DNA from: Saturnia japonica
Taxonomy: Eukaryota; Arthropoda; Insecta; Lepidoptera; Saturniidae
Direction: 5' to 3'
Length of the DNA: 64,000 nucleotides
Assembly (NCBI GenBank): GCA_033032175.1
Contig: CM065334.1
Span: forward strand, 1,919,705 to 1,983,704
The position numbers were made by a program, and so were the translations under genes. The notes beneath the pieces were generated by a model. It saw only the letters and a program-made list of their open reading frames with translations. It searched no databases and was not told the origin of the DNA. Positions 11,848-21,222 of the stretch are shown piece by piece. Position 1 is the stretch's first letter. Each line of letters starts with the position of its first letter.

Positions 11848-11920
11848 ACAGAAAGTAGTCTATGATTAAAAAGTTGCTGGTCGAATTTTGATCATTGGGC
11901 GACCGCTAGTATTTATAAAT
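11848..11920 (-). repeat. Family C, copy 1 (second half, minus)
   Basis: Reads GTAGTCTATGATTAAAAAGT then TCATTGGGCGACCGCTAGTA, the terminal block of family C. It belongs with 10538-10820. Confidence 0.55.
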
Positions 11921-12044
11921 ACACGAAAAATGTTTTAAGAAAACCAGTACAGCATTCCGTAATTCCGGTTTCCTGGTATTTTAATAATATACATTATGCA
12001 AATTGGTTTAATATCGTCTTACAAACAACAGATTTATTTAATAT

Positions 12045-12330
12045 GTATTAGCCATTGCCTGATGGTCGAAATTCAACCTGCGACTTTGTGATTGTAGACT
12101 ATTAAGTACATATTAGGTATCTTTTTTACATTTGCAGTGAATTTGATACCCCTTTCTGTCACTTTTCATTGAGCGTCAATGTCAATGTTTTAGGGGGTCT
12201 AAGTTGAATGGCACTGGACGTTGTAGTACCAAATTTAATTTAATGTATTAGCAACTCATAAATTTCAGATTTCTTCAATCTTTCTCCATAATATAAACGT
12301 TAACCGTACAAAATCTCACATTCCTTATCA
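12045..12330 (+). repeat. Dispersed repeat family C, copy 2
   Basis: Plus-oriented and diverged: ATTCAACCTGCGACTTTGTG, GTCTAAGTTGAATGGCACTG, then CTTTCTCCATAATATAAACG. It ends shortly before the insertion site of Jockey copy 1. Confidence 0.5.
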
Positions 12331-12389
12331 CATTGAGATCCATTAATAAGAGAAAGTTATAATTTGGTATATATAGGCATACATAATAA

Positions 12390-12399
12390 TCACGCTGAT
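12390..12399 (+). repeat. Target-site duplication of Jockey copy 1, 5' side
   Basis: TCACGCTGAT here is repeated after the A tail at 18380-18389. Two more A residues may belong to it but cannot be told from the tail. Confidence 0.85.
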
Positions 12400-13010
12400 G
12401 GAGTTCCGATTTGGTCTTGATCGCGAACGGACGTGTCGCTCCGTTTGTGCTCTCGACCATCACGTGACTTAATTGTTGCGATCTTATATTTGGAATTTAT
12501 TTCGAATATACTGTTGCAATAACGACGTAAACCAACTGGTGTCTAACGCTCGCGTGGTAAACCGCACTTTTCGGTGCGACTTGTTGTTTTTTATAAATCC
12601 ACGGTTTTGTGGTCGCTCACTGGATACCTGACGGTGCTAACTAAAGTGAGCGGGGCGTGACCCGAGCAGCCCGCTGGTTGTCTCCTTCAGAGGCAAACAG
12701 CCAGACTCGGACGGGCCTGGGAATCTAGGCCTTTGCGGTTATCGCATAGTCTTGCCCCAGGTGTCTCCTGCCAAACCTTCCGATCCTGCACACTCCATCC
12801 CCGGGAACCTGTTTGGGCCTAGCCCGTTTAATTACCGGTCTGCGTCCTCGGCCCCGGGCTTGTTAGGGCTCCTTAGGGTTGATAGGTCCTTCCTGTGTGT
12901 CTTTGCACCTTGACCACAGGTCTCTTGCCGACTCCGATAGTCTTTTTAAGTTTTTGGCGCACCCCCCTGCCCCTAAGGCAGGGAGGCCTTTAATTTAAAA
13001 TAAAATAAAA
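12400..13010 (+). promoter_or_regulatory. Jockey copy 1 5' UTR with internal promoter motif
   Basis: Begins GGAGTTCCGATTTGGTC, as does copy 2. GGACGTG at 12429-12435 matches the downstream promoter element consensus RGWCGTG. If transcription starts at the A of GGAGTT (12402), the motif begins at +28, the canonical distance. Internal Inr/DPE promoters are known for Drosophila jockey-type elements. Confidence 0.55.
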
Positions 13011-14903
13011 ATGTCCCATTGTCCTCCCTCTTCTGCCGTCATGGCAAATAACGTTACCGACCTGGCCACTTGCATAGGCAAGTTGCAAGCCAGGATGAAA
13101 GCGCTGGAATTTCAATACCAGCGCTATCAAAATTTCGTCGTATTACGGTGTCCCTCTCTAGACGAGGAATACCGTAATCTACCTGAGAACGCCTGCGTGC
13201 GTCGCACCGCTGCGACCGCGACCCGTCATGAGGCCGTTTCAGGTAGCGAGGCGGCCGCTTCAGGTAGCAAGGCGGCCGATGACGTCACGGCCGCGACCGT
13301 TATACCGACTGGCGCCGCGCCAGTCGGCGCCGCGCCCAAACGTCTCACGCGCAGCGCTGCGCGTCCGTCCGCCGCGTCATCCGGGGCCGTGGCCACGTCT
13401 ACGGCCACGCCCCCTGTCCCGACTAGCCAATCGCGCGGGTCAAGCCCCGCCTCCGTCAGGCGAGGGCCGCGTAATTCGCGGTCACAATCTAGGGTTACCA
13501 AAAATAGCCCGTACGTCCGTCCCGCGCGATCCACGGAAACCGCATTAAAGACGAAAAATTCGTTTTCGGCCCTTCCGGTCGAACAAGACTCGCTCGCGAG
13601 TCCGGATCCATCTCCGGAGATGGATACCGAGAACGACGGCTTCACCGTCGTGGCGTCGCGTAAGCGAACGGCGCGTAGCAGTCCGACTGCTCAACCGGCG
13701 CCTAAGGTAATAGCTAAGGCAGTAGTCAGGGGCGCCGCCGCCCCCGCGTCCTCCCAGCTCCCCGCGCCCGCCGGCGGGAAAAAAGAGCGTGCCCCACCTC
13801 CAATCATAATCCGGGACAAGGCAGCCTGGATGGGAGTCTGCAATGAGATGCGCAGACTCAAACTCGACTACCACAAGGCTAGAAACATAGTCAACGGGAT
13901 TTCTATTTCGGTGAGTTCTTCGGAAACTCACCGTAAACTAACCACCCTCCTCCGGCAGAAAGGACTGCAATTTTATACGTATTCGCTCGCGGAGGAGCGC
14001 GTCCTTCGAGTGGTCATCCGCCGCATTCCGGTGGAGCTCGACCCGTCGGAGGTGTGCTCCTCGCTCAAGGAGCAAAGTTATCCCATCCGGGAAGTACACC
14101 GGATGTACAGTAAAGATAAGCGGCCACTACAAATGGTAGTGGCCATATTGGACCTTTCCCCCGAGGGAAAGGCCATCTTCCAGCTAGAGACGGTGTGCGG
14201 GCTCTCCGGGATTAACGTGGAGCCCCCACACAAAAACCACCAGCCTGCGCAGTGCCACAACTGCCAGCTGTACGGGCACGCTGCCCGTAACTGTCATTCT
14301 CGTCCGCGGTGCGTAAAGTGCCGAGAGGACCACCCCACACGGGAGTGCACGCGCGAGCGTGACTCCGTCGTCCCCCCGAGCTGCGTGTTATGCGGGGAGG
14401 AGGGGCATCCCGCGAATTATCGCGGTTGCCCCAAGGCCCCGCGTACCACGCGGCCACGTACACAGAGGCAGGCGGCCCCCCGGGCGGCGCACCCCGCCTC
14501 AGCCATCAAAGCGCAACCCCTGCTGGCGTCAGGGGAATTTCCCGCGCTGCCGGTCCCGCGCCAGCTCCCGGCCGCCGCCGGCCCCTCCGCACCCCGCGTG
14601 GTGCAACCGCAACCCGTGCGTTCATCGCAGAACGCATGGGGCCCCCGCCGCCCCAATCCACAGCCCCTTATGGCTATGGATATTCCCGCGCCCCGCGCTC
14701 CTGCGCCCCGCGCGCCCGCTAACACTGTCGTCAATAGTAACGACCTAATGATACTGCTCACCCGCGAGCACGATATCCGCGAGCTCATCGAATACAATGA
14801 CCATTTGGAGCGCTTCGGTCTCATCAAGACCGCTTGCGCGTTCCCCCGCCTCGTAGAGACACTACAACGTCTCGATCGCGAGGCGAGTAGTAATAAAAAT
14901 TAG
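13011..14903 (+). CDS. Jockey copy 1 ORF1: Gag-like nucleic-acid-binding protein
   Basis: 630 aa. This protein would coat the element RNA and chaperone its integration. The N-terminal part (about 10-45) is helical with heptad-like Leu spacing; 60-270 is Ala/Pro/Ser/Arg-rich and probably disordered. An RRM-like/PRE_C2HC region (about 280-410) leads into three zinc knuckles: CHNC...H....C from residue 415, CVKC...H....C from 434, and CVLC....H......C from 458 with the GHPANYRGCP signature typical of Jockey/X-element ORF1s. A Pro/Ala linker and a conserved C-terminal helix (LMILLTREHD onward) close the chain. Start chosen at the first ATG after AAAATAAAA. ORF2 begins 9 bases after its stop. Confidence 0.9.
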   Translation: MSHCPPSSAVMANNVTDLATCIGKLQARMKALEFQYQRYQNFVVLRCPSLDEEYRNLPENACVRRTAATATRHEAVSGSEAAASGSKAADDVTAATVIPTGAAPVGAAPKRLTRSAARPSAASSGAVATSTATPPVPTSQSRGSSPASVRRGPRNSRSQSRVTKNSPYVRPARSTETALKTKNSFSALPVEQDSLASPDPSPEMDTENDGFTVVASRKRTARSSPTAQPAPKVIAKAVVRGAAAPASSQLPAPAGGKKERAPPPIIIRDKAAWMGVCNEMRRLKLDYHKARNIVNGISISVSSSETHRKLTTLLRQKGLQFYTYSLAEERVLRVVIRRIPVELDPSEVCSSLKEQSYPIREVHRMYSKDKRPLQMVVAILDLSPEGKAIFQLETVCGLSGINVEPPHKNHQPAQCHNCQLYGHAARNCHSRPRCVKCREDHPTRECTRERDSVVPPSCVLCGEEGHPANYRGCPKAPRTTRPRTQRQAAPRAAHPASAIKAQPLLASGEFPALPVPRQLPAAAGPSAPRVVQPQPVRSSQNAWGPRRPNPQPLMAMDIPAPRAPAPRAPANTVVNSNDLMILLTREHDIRELIEYNDHLERFGLIKTACAFPRLVETLQRLDREASSNKN

Positions 14904-14912
14904 GGCCTTTCA

Positions 14913-17636
14913 ATGGCTAAGTTTAAACCGAAAGCGTTAAATCTTTCATTTTTTAACGCGCGAAGCCTACTTTCGCAGCGTGATCTCGTCGCGACCTTTC
15001 TTAAAGATCACCAAGTAGATGTTCTTTTAGTGCAGGAGACGCTCTTAAAGCGTGCTAAACGTGATCCAAAAATCGCGAACTACAATATTGTAAGAAATGA
15101 CCGGGCCGGCCGCGGGGGCGGCACTCTCATTTATTACAAACGATCGTTATATTGTACGCCGGTAGATCCTCCGATACTTACCAATATGGAAGTATCCGTG
15201 TGTAGACTAGGAATGACCGACCACCCGTCCATAACGTTAGTCTCAGTTTATCTCTCGCCGAGGAAAGAGCCTCTCAGGTCTGACCTAGAAAAGCTACTTT
15301 CGCTCGGTGAATCGGTCATTATAGCGGGTGACCTCAATTGTGGACACACTTCGTTTGGCAATTGGAGAGACTCCAGTAATGGGGTTAAACTCGAAGAGCT
15401 AACGAACGTGCTAAACTTTGATGTCATAGCGCCACCCACTCCCACCCACTTTCAAGACAACTGTATGCCGACAGTGCTTGATGTAGCTCTCATTAAAGGT
15501 ATCGCGCTTCGGTTACGACTCATTCGGGTCGTACACGAGCTCGACTCCGACCACCGTCCGGTCATCATGCAGCTAGGTCAACCAGACGACTCTAGCCCTC
15601 CTTCGGTCCAAGTGGTTGACTATGCCAAGCTAAAACATTATCTTGCGGACAGGCTGTCCTCGTCCAACTTAGATAGGATCCCGGACGTATTGGGGTCCGT
15701 TGCGGACGTAGATCTCGCGATCGATTCCCTGGTCGACCACCTGCAGGCCGGCATCGGAGAGGCCTCGAGAGAGGTCGAAGAGGCGAGCGATCGCCGCTTC
15801 GTACTCCCTGCCGACGTGCGGGCGTTGTTGACGGAAAAGAACGCGGCGACTCGTGCGCACGACCACTATCCGACCGAGGAAAACCGCGCACGTTTACGCG
15901 CACTTCAAAGATCGGTTAGAGCCCGTATATTAGAACTCAGAAGTCACAGATGGGACGCCCTCGTCGAAGGGCTAAGGCCGTCGCATCTGGCTTACTGGAA
16001 ATTAGCTCACAGCCTCAAAATAGAGGCTTCTTATCTTATGCCCCCCCTCGAGAGGGGTCCCGGTATACCGCTCGCCTTCGATAGCAGCGACAAGGCGGAG
16101 TGCCTCGCCACTTGTTTGGAGAGCCAGTGCTCTCCGAACAGTGTCGATGCAAATACCGACCGGGTCGAGGGTATCGATGGATGCGTGCGGGAGCTGGATA
16201 AGCTCCCCGCGACAGACTCCCTGTCCCCAGTCACGTCTGAGGAGGTTCTTTCCATTATAAAAAGCCTTAAGCTTAGAAAAGCACCAGGTCCCGACGGGAT
16301 CAGGAATGAAGTACTTAGACTTCTTCCCGATCGCCTCATAGCTCTTTTGGTCTGCATCTTCAATGTAGCCATAGCCCACTGCCATTTTCCAGCCGCCTGG
16401 AAAAAGGCCATAGTCATAGGTATCCGTAAGCCCGGCAAGAGCGCGTCGCTTCCCGACAGCTATCGCCCGATCAGTCTCCTAAATACTTTAGGGAAAATGT
16501 ACGAGCGGATCCTTCTGAACCGTCTCAAGTCAGTAATAGAGGAGAAAGACCTCTATCCGCCTGAGCAATTCGGTTTCCGTGCTAGATATTCTTGCACTCA
16601 TCAAGTGCACCGCCTCACGGAGCACGTTGCATTTAATTTTGCTGAATTATATAAACCCCGCCGTACACTTGCGGTCTTTTTCGACGTTGCCAAGGCCTTC
16701 GATAAGGTCTGGCACGAGGGATTGATCTACAAGTTGTATCACTTTGAAGTCCCCGATAGGCTAATTAAAATAATTCGCGACTATCTAACAGATCGCACCT
16801 TTCGCTATAGAGTGGAAGGTGAATTGTCCACGCCCCGTCCAATACGCTCAGGCGTTCCCCAAGGTTCGATCCTGGCTCCTAGCCTATTTAACCTGTACGT
16901 CAGTGACCTACCTCGACTCCCGGAGGTCGAGGTAGGGCTATACGCTGACGATACAGTCTTATATGCCTCAGATAGGAATAGATCCCACCTCAGACACAAA
17001 GTCCAACGCTCCGTGACCACTCTCGGGAAGTGGTTTAACGAGTGGCGTATAGCCGTTAATCCCTCGAAGAGCGCCGCGATGCTCTTCGATGCGGATTCGT
17101 CACAGATACCGTGGAAGCTTAAACCTGTTAAGCTCTACGATAATCCGATTCCGTATGTAAGAGAGACCAAATATCTAGGGGTAACCCTAGATAGTAGGCT
17201 CTCTTTTAGACCCCACATCCGTAAGGTTAGGAACAGGGCCGCGTGGGTCCTGGGCCGGTTGCATCCTCTGTTGTGTTCGGTGAGTAAAATGTCCACGCGA
17301 CATAAGCTCACGCTCTACAAGACGTGTATTCGACCAATTTTGACATACAGTTGCGCCGTGTTCGCACATATGTCCGAGTCGAGTTTCAAACGGTTACAAT
17401 CGATACAGAATAGGTTCCTCTATCGTCTCACCGGGGCCCCGTGGTATGTTCGAAGCGTAGATCTCCATAGAGATATGGAGCTTCCTTCGATACATGCCTA
17501 CGTTAAACAGCTCTCCCGTTCGTATTTCGACACCACGTCGAACCACGCGAATCCGTTAATAAAAAACAGCCGCCACTTATGTTCCGGCACCCACGGACAT
17601 CCGGTGCAAACGCCGGCCGCGCAATATTTTTATTGA
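14913..17636 (+). CDS. Jockey copy 1 ORF2: endonuclease/reverse transcriptase
   Basis: 907 aa. An APE-type endonuclease nicks the target and a reverse transcriptase copies the RNA from the nick. Endonuclease residues visible: NAR at about 15, catalytic E42 (LVQET), D140 and N142 (GDLN), and S212-D213-H214. The reverse transcriptase follows from about 470, with FFDVAKAFDKVWH (D591), VPQGSILAP from 648 and the catalytic YADD from 677. No RNase H follows. The C-terminal homology block HKLTLYKTCIRPI to YFDTTSNHANPLI is present. Compared with copy 2, one extra A in the run near 17560 shifts the frame, so the Arg-rich tail of about 80 residues found in copy 2 is replaced by a short unrelated ending. 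All catalytic parts are intact. Confidence 0.92.
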   Translation: MAKFKPKALNLSFFNARSLLSQRDLVATFLKDHQVDVLLVQETLLKRAKRDPKIANYNIVRNDRAGRGGGTLIYYKRSLYCTPVDPPILTNMEVSVCRLGMTDHPSITLVSVYLSPRKEPLRSDLEKLLSLGESVIIAGDLNCGHTSFGNWRDSSNGVKLEELTNVLNFDVIAPPTPTHFQDNCMPTVLDVALIKGIALRLRLIRVVHELDSDHRPVIMQLGQPDDSSPPSVQVVDYAKLKHYLADRLSSSNLDRIPDVLGSVADVDLAIDSLVDHLQAGIGEASREVEEASDRRFVLPADVRALLTEKNAATRAHDHYPTEENRARLRALQRSVRARILELRSHRWDALVEGLRPSHLAYWKLAHSLKIEASYLMPPLERGPGIPLAFDSSDKAECLATCLESQCSPNSVDANTDRVEGIDGCVRELDKLPATDSLSPVTSEEVLSIIKSLKLRKAPGPDGIRNEVLRLLPDRLIALLVCIFNVAIAHCHFPAAWKKAIVIGIRKPGKSASLPDSYRPISLLNTLGKMYERILLNRLKSVIEEKDLYPPEQFGFRARYSCTHQVHRLTEHVAFNFAELYKPRRTLAVFFDVAKAFDKVWHEGLIYKLYHFEVPDRLIKIIRDYLTDRTFRYRVEGELSTPRPIRSGVPQGSILAPSLFNLYVSDLPRLPEVEVGLYADDTVLYASDRNRSHLRHKVQRSVTTLGKWFNEWRIAVNPSKSAAMLFDADSSQIPWKLKPVKLYDNPIPYVRETKYLGVTLDSRLSFRPHIRKVRNRAAWVLGRLHPLLCSVSKMSTRHKLTLYKTCIRPILTYSCAVFAHMSESSFKRLQSIQNRFLYRLTGAPWYVRSVDLHRDMELPSIHAYVKQLSRSYFDTTSNHANPLIKNSRHLCSGTHGHPVQTPAAQYFY

Positions 17637-18293
17637 TCCCGACGATCACATCGAAAATTCGAATAAATATTACACATCCGTCTCTCCAAACAGAGCGTGC
17701 CAGCGCCCACGCCCGCGAAACCACCGTTCTCTCCGCAGAGGGCGGGCGGTCAATTTCGCTCCAGCACACCCGTCACGTCCACCCTCTCTAGCGGTAACCC
17801 AAGCCTAGGTCCATTCCGCGGTGTGAAACCCTTGGGTCAGGCAACCGCCCGCGCGATACAAGTGACACTGTACGTGCATCACTTAGCTACCTACATACAA
17901 CACTACACACGTGCACACCACACAGGTACATAGGTTCTGTGAGGGACCTTTTTTTTTCTTTTTTTACGCTAGTTAGTTAGCGCTAGTTAGTGTAGAAACA
18001 TTCCGATTATTGAATACACATACGCACGGTTCCTTCCTTCCTCCCAGGAGGAAGGGAACGTGCCTATGTGTATATTTAGTTAGCTCGAATCGTAGGTGTA
18101 GGGATTCGAATAGATCGCGACCTATTTGCGAACGCGACGACCGCCCGAGCCGAGGTCCGGCCACTTTGGCACCCTCGTGCGAGTCGTCCACAAAACTTTC
18201 GCGGCTGAGTGCCCTCTGCGCTCGCCCCCAAGTCCGGTGAAGCTGTAAAAGCCGCAGCGGCTTTAGGGCCCCTAAGGCTAACAGTGTAGTCAG

Positions 18294-18299
<6 letters not shown>
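17637..18299 (+). other. Jockey copy 1 3' UTR
   Basis: Includes the out-of-frame remains of the ORF2 tail (to about 17810), a T-rich tract at 17949-17964, a long hairpin at 18016-18071, and the terminal block CAAGTCCGGTGAAGCTGTAA (18228) to GTAGTCAGTTCT just before the A tail. That terminal block of about 70 bases is the part found alone at 27167 and 52859. Confidence 0.8.
18016..18071 (+). other. Conserved hairpin in the Jockey 3' UTR
   Basis: The arms pair as ACACATA/TATGTGT, GCACG/CGTGC, GTTCC/GGGAAC and TTCCTCC/GGAGGAA around a very short tip. Copy 2 keeps most of the pairing at 26787-26842. It may be a recognition structure for the element's reverse transcriptase, by analogy with other LINEs. 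Confidence 0.5.
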
Positions 18300-18379
<80 letters not shown>

Positions 18380-18382
<3 letters not shown>

Positions 18383-18389
18383 CGCTGAT
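18380..18389 (+). repeat. Target-site duplication of Jockey copy 1, 3' side
   Basis: TCACGCTGAT directly after the A tail; identical to 12390-12399. Confidence 0.85.
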
Positions 18390-19780
18390 AAAGTCGTAAA
18401 ATAAGATCTTGAAAAAAAAAATTGTTTACGGAACCTTCCCTACACGTAAACTGGGATTTTTTTTTCGTCTATCGCACCGTATTTGCATCATTTTTCGATG
18501 CAGGGATCCGTTTTTGAAATACTAATCTTTAAAATGCTAATTTTTGTTAGACTCAAGTATGCACCTCCTGAATGGTTATTGTCAAAATATGTGAAAAAAA
18601 TCATAATAGTTGTTTATATAATGAAGTTAAAAGGAAAGCTATGAGAGGTAATTAAGTTTTAAAAGTTAACGAATAATAGTCAATCGAATTATAAAATGTA
18701 CTTCGAGGAGTAATTTCGTACAAATTCCATTTAAAATTACATAAAGCGCTAAAGTCTCCTCTCTAAGGCCCGACACGCACTTGGCAATTTTTTTTTATGT
18801 ATCCTTCGACAAGGTAAACGCAATTGTTCAAATGAATTCCAATGAAGACAAAGCGATGTTAACTCCGTGTTAATTCAGTCAGAAATCAAATCGATCGACG
18901 TAGATAACGAGTGACCCTGAGCTTTGTAAAACATGTTAAGGATCAACACTGGCTTTAGGCATACAAGCGTTGCTAGCGAAATGTTTTGTTAGTAAATTGC
19001 TTTAGCTCTGTACCACGGTTTCACCCGTTTTGAATTGTTTCGAATGTCTTCACCGGGCTGCCATACCGCTAAAGCACCTGTGTAACCTACCTTTGTACTC
19101 ACTTCCCGTGCTTGTATATGGTTTGCCAAAATAATTTTATGTTTGTTTGAACGCACTAATCTCAGGAACTACTAGTTCGAATGGAAAAATTATTTTAGTG
19201 TTTGATAGCCCAATTATCGAGGAAGACTATAGGCTATATAACATCACGCTACAACCAACAGGAGCGGAGCATCAATGAAAAATGTTGCAAAAATGGGCAA
19301 AGTTTATTCCTTTTAAAGTTTCCATTGCGTGCGCTGCGTAATTGGTTAAAGTTACACAACAATGATGTATGACGAAATTGTTTCTCTTAAAAAGTTCAAA
19401 AAACACTCTGGGATAGCACATACCTGTCTTTTAATGTTGACTTAACATAACCTTTTTAATGGTAATAAAATTTGTTCTAAAATAATGCATTATTTGCGAA
19501 GGTGTTTTTATAACATGGTATTAATCCTTATCAAAATAAATACAATATTCATCACAAGTATTTAATTTTGAACAAAATTGCTCTTTATATCAATTGATTT
19601 CAATAGATAATATTATGAATAAAAGTACGTTCACAATATTTAATGTGTGCTAAATTAATAGCGCTTGTTTTATTCTTGTTTCGTTTTACAAAGTTACATT
19701 AGTGCGTGGTAACAATGTTGATTCTTAATATCGTTCTTGACTGTAGTTTGCTTGGTGATTCGCTGCTTGCTGTTGTTGTA
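18390..19780. other. Intergenic, AT-rich with a dispersed repeat
   Basis: No gene seen. About 18990-19300 carries a known-looking lepidopteran repeat (CACGGTTTCACCCGTTTT, then AATCTCAGGAACTACTAGTT and TATAACATCACGCTACAACC). Confidence 0.4.
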
Positions 19781-19784
19781 GTAT

Positions 19785-20000
19785 TTCTCGAACTGATCGT
19801 AGTACTGCCGCCCTCTCCGCTATATTTAACCTCGCCCTTTGCCTCGCAACCGGTCGTGCGATGGATTCCGTGCGGGGCGTCGCTCAGCCAATGAGCGCGC
19901 ACGCCCTGTGTGCGCGCTCTCCGCAGAGCGAGGCTAATCGTGGGAAAGGGACGGCAGTACCATGAGTCACCATGCCAGATGTTCCGAGTCTGGCATGGTT
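19785..20000 (-). promoter_or_regulatory. GC-rich promoter-like island, possibly a solo LTR
   Basis: On the minus strand an ATTGG box (inverted CCAAT, 19892-19888) and TTAAATATA (19829-19821) precede TCAGTT (19796-19791, arthropod initiator) by about 33 bases. Upstream on that strand lie two perfect inverted repeats: 10-bp arms at 19893-19902/19910-19919 and 11-bp arms at 19969-19979/19989-19999. The composition contrasts sharply with the flanks. AATAAA lies downstream on the minus strand near 19674. This resembles an LTR promoter, but TG...CA ends and a flanking duplication were not resolved. Confidence 0.4.
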
Positions 20001-20640
20001 CATCCTTACAACTAGTGAAATTTATACATTTAAACTTACAACTAGCTATATTCTTATTCTAATCGTTTTAAAATACACATATTCACACATATTCAGTTCA
20101 TATTATTATATCTATTCCTAACACGTATTTATAAACCTTATTCCTAACACGTATTATTTCATTTATTTGTTCATTCTATACTATTAGACTATCGTTATTC
20201 GCTCGCCCCGCTCGCTGTCCGCAACAAATATCCTAGAAGATATCACAGTTTTAAAATAACTCCGCAGCAAAATAGAGTTTCATCTCCTTTAGAATTGTAA
20301 TATAAGCGACTGTGTCTCACTCCTTCTAACCCTCTCTTTCTCTCATACATACATAGACGTAGTTGAGCGGGTCAGCTATTAGCTTATTGGATACACAAAG
20401 ATTTTTTCAATTCTGACTGGTAGTTCAGAGATTCCTTCGCATATACACAAACTAACAAAATTCGCTCTCTCTCTTTATAATATTAGTATCGACTAATATC
20501 TAATTCCTAAAGTGGTCTTTATAACCCCTTCGAGTCGATAAAAATATCCAAGGGGTCTATGTATAAATTGTTTTTTTTTGGATCATTAAGACAAGCAAGC
20601 CATGTTTATAAATTAATTATAATATTGCCAACAATTACAT
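20001..20640. other. Intergenic, no gene seen
   Basis: AT-rich sequence with an 11-bp direct repeat, CTTACAACTAG, near 20006 and 20033, and pyrimidine-rich microsatellite-like tracts at 20320-20345 and 20463-20480. Confidence 0.4.
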
Positions 20641-20929
20641 TGTAATAAATATAAAAATACACGAACAAAAGATATCTGACATGACAATGTCTAACAATAA
20701 AAATACATTATAGTATATCAACCCGGCCCTAGTATTTCCAATCTCCATGATATACGTCTCCCGCCCCAGGTACTGTAAATACTCGATGTAGATTGTATAC
20801 CTATAGCGACATCTACATAGCGACACATAGCGACATCTATCGAGCCACATACGACGCATCCTACATCGCGCTATAGAAATTAACTCTTCAATTGAGTATA
20901 TAAACAAGAACCCGACTACAACCGTTGAG
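20641..20929 (+). mobile_element. Possible LTR, interrupted by Jockey copy 2 (left part)
   Basis: TATATAAA at 20897-20904 lies just before the Jockey insertion point, and AATAAA (27478-27483) lies in the sequence that resumes after it (27265-27506). TACAT occurs at both outer edges. Three copies of TAGCGACAT occur at 20814-20850. The arrangement fits a promoter-bearing LTR split by the insertion, but the terminal bases do not match TG...CA well. Confidence 0.25.
20919..20929 (+). repeat. Target-site duplication of Jockey copy 2, 5' side
   Basis: CAACCGTTGAG; repeated exactly after the A tail at 27156-27166, and its first eight bases again at 27257-27264. Confidence 0.85.
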
Positions 20930-20999
20930 GGGAGTTCCGATTTGGTCACTGTAGCGAACGGACGTGTCCGCTCGCGCTCTCGATCGCTTTCCGAACTAT

Positions 21000-21222
21000 C
21001 GCATTCTGCTTAAATTAGTATACAGTTGTTTGCTCTGATCCACGGACCCGGTCCTAGGCCTGCCGGTTCAGAATACACATTGTATAGCTAGTTTTTTAAG
21101 CTATTTCATTCGCGCTCTGCTTGTACTAGTGTACGACTTGTTTGTTTTGATCAACGGACCCGGTCCTAGGCCTGCCGGTTCAGAACACACAGTCTTAAGC
21201 TAGTTCTTAAGCGATTCATACC
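21000..21222 (+). repeat. Tandem duplication in the 5' UTR of Jockey copy 2
   Basis: Two units of about 111 bp (21000-21110 and 21111-21222). They share CGCATTCTGCTT/CGCGCTCTGCTT starts and the core ACGGACCCGGTCCTAGGCCT. Copy 1 has no counterpart. Confidence 0.75.

Larger units (their letters stand above)
12400..18379 (+). mobile_element. Jockey-clade non-LTR retrotransposon, copy 1 (full length)
   Basis: A complete element of about 6 kb: 611-bp 5' UTR, ORF1 (13011-14903), ORF2 (14913-17636), a 660-bp 3' UTR and a run of about 80 A (18300-18379), bounded by a 10-bp target-site duplication. The layout of a zinc-knuckle ORF1, then endonuclease plus reverse transcriptase without RNase H, fits the Jockey clade. 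Its GC content is far above the flanks. The long pure tail, clean duplication and intact ORF1 argue for a recent insertion. The only coding damage seen is a one-base shift in the ORF2 tail. Confidence 0.92.

Noticed and set aside
13228..13548. Several long overlapping ORFs in other frames of Jockey ORF1 and ORF2
   Set aside because: High GC content keeps alternative frames open. They have Arg/Pro/Ala shadow composition and no family motifs.
17550..17800. A AAA AAC heptamer in ORF2 of Jockey copy 1 as a -1 frameshift signal
   Set aside because: The heptamer is in phase, but a -1 slip leads into a frame that is not homologous to the copy 2 tail; a +1 shift would be needed. A simple one-base gain explains it better.
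17973..18383. Minus-strand ORF starting with a long Phe run
   Set aside because: It is the Jockey A tail read backward; the same artefact occurs at 26987-27259.
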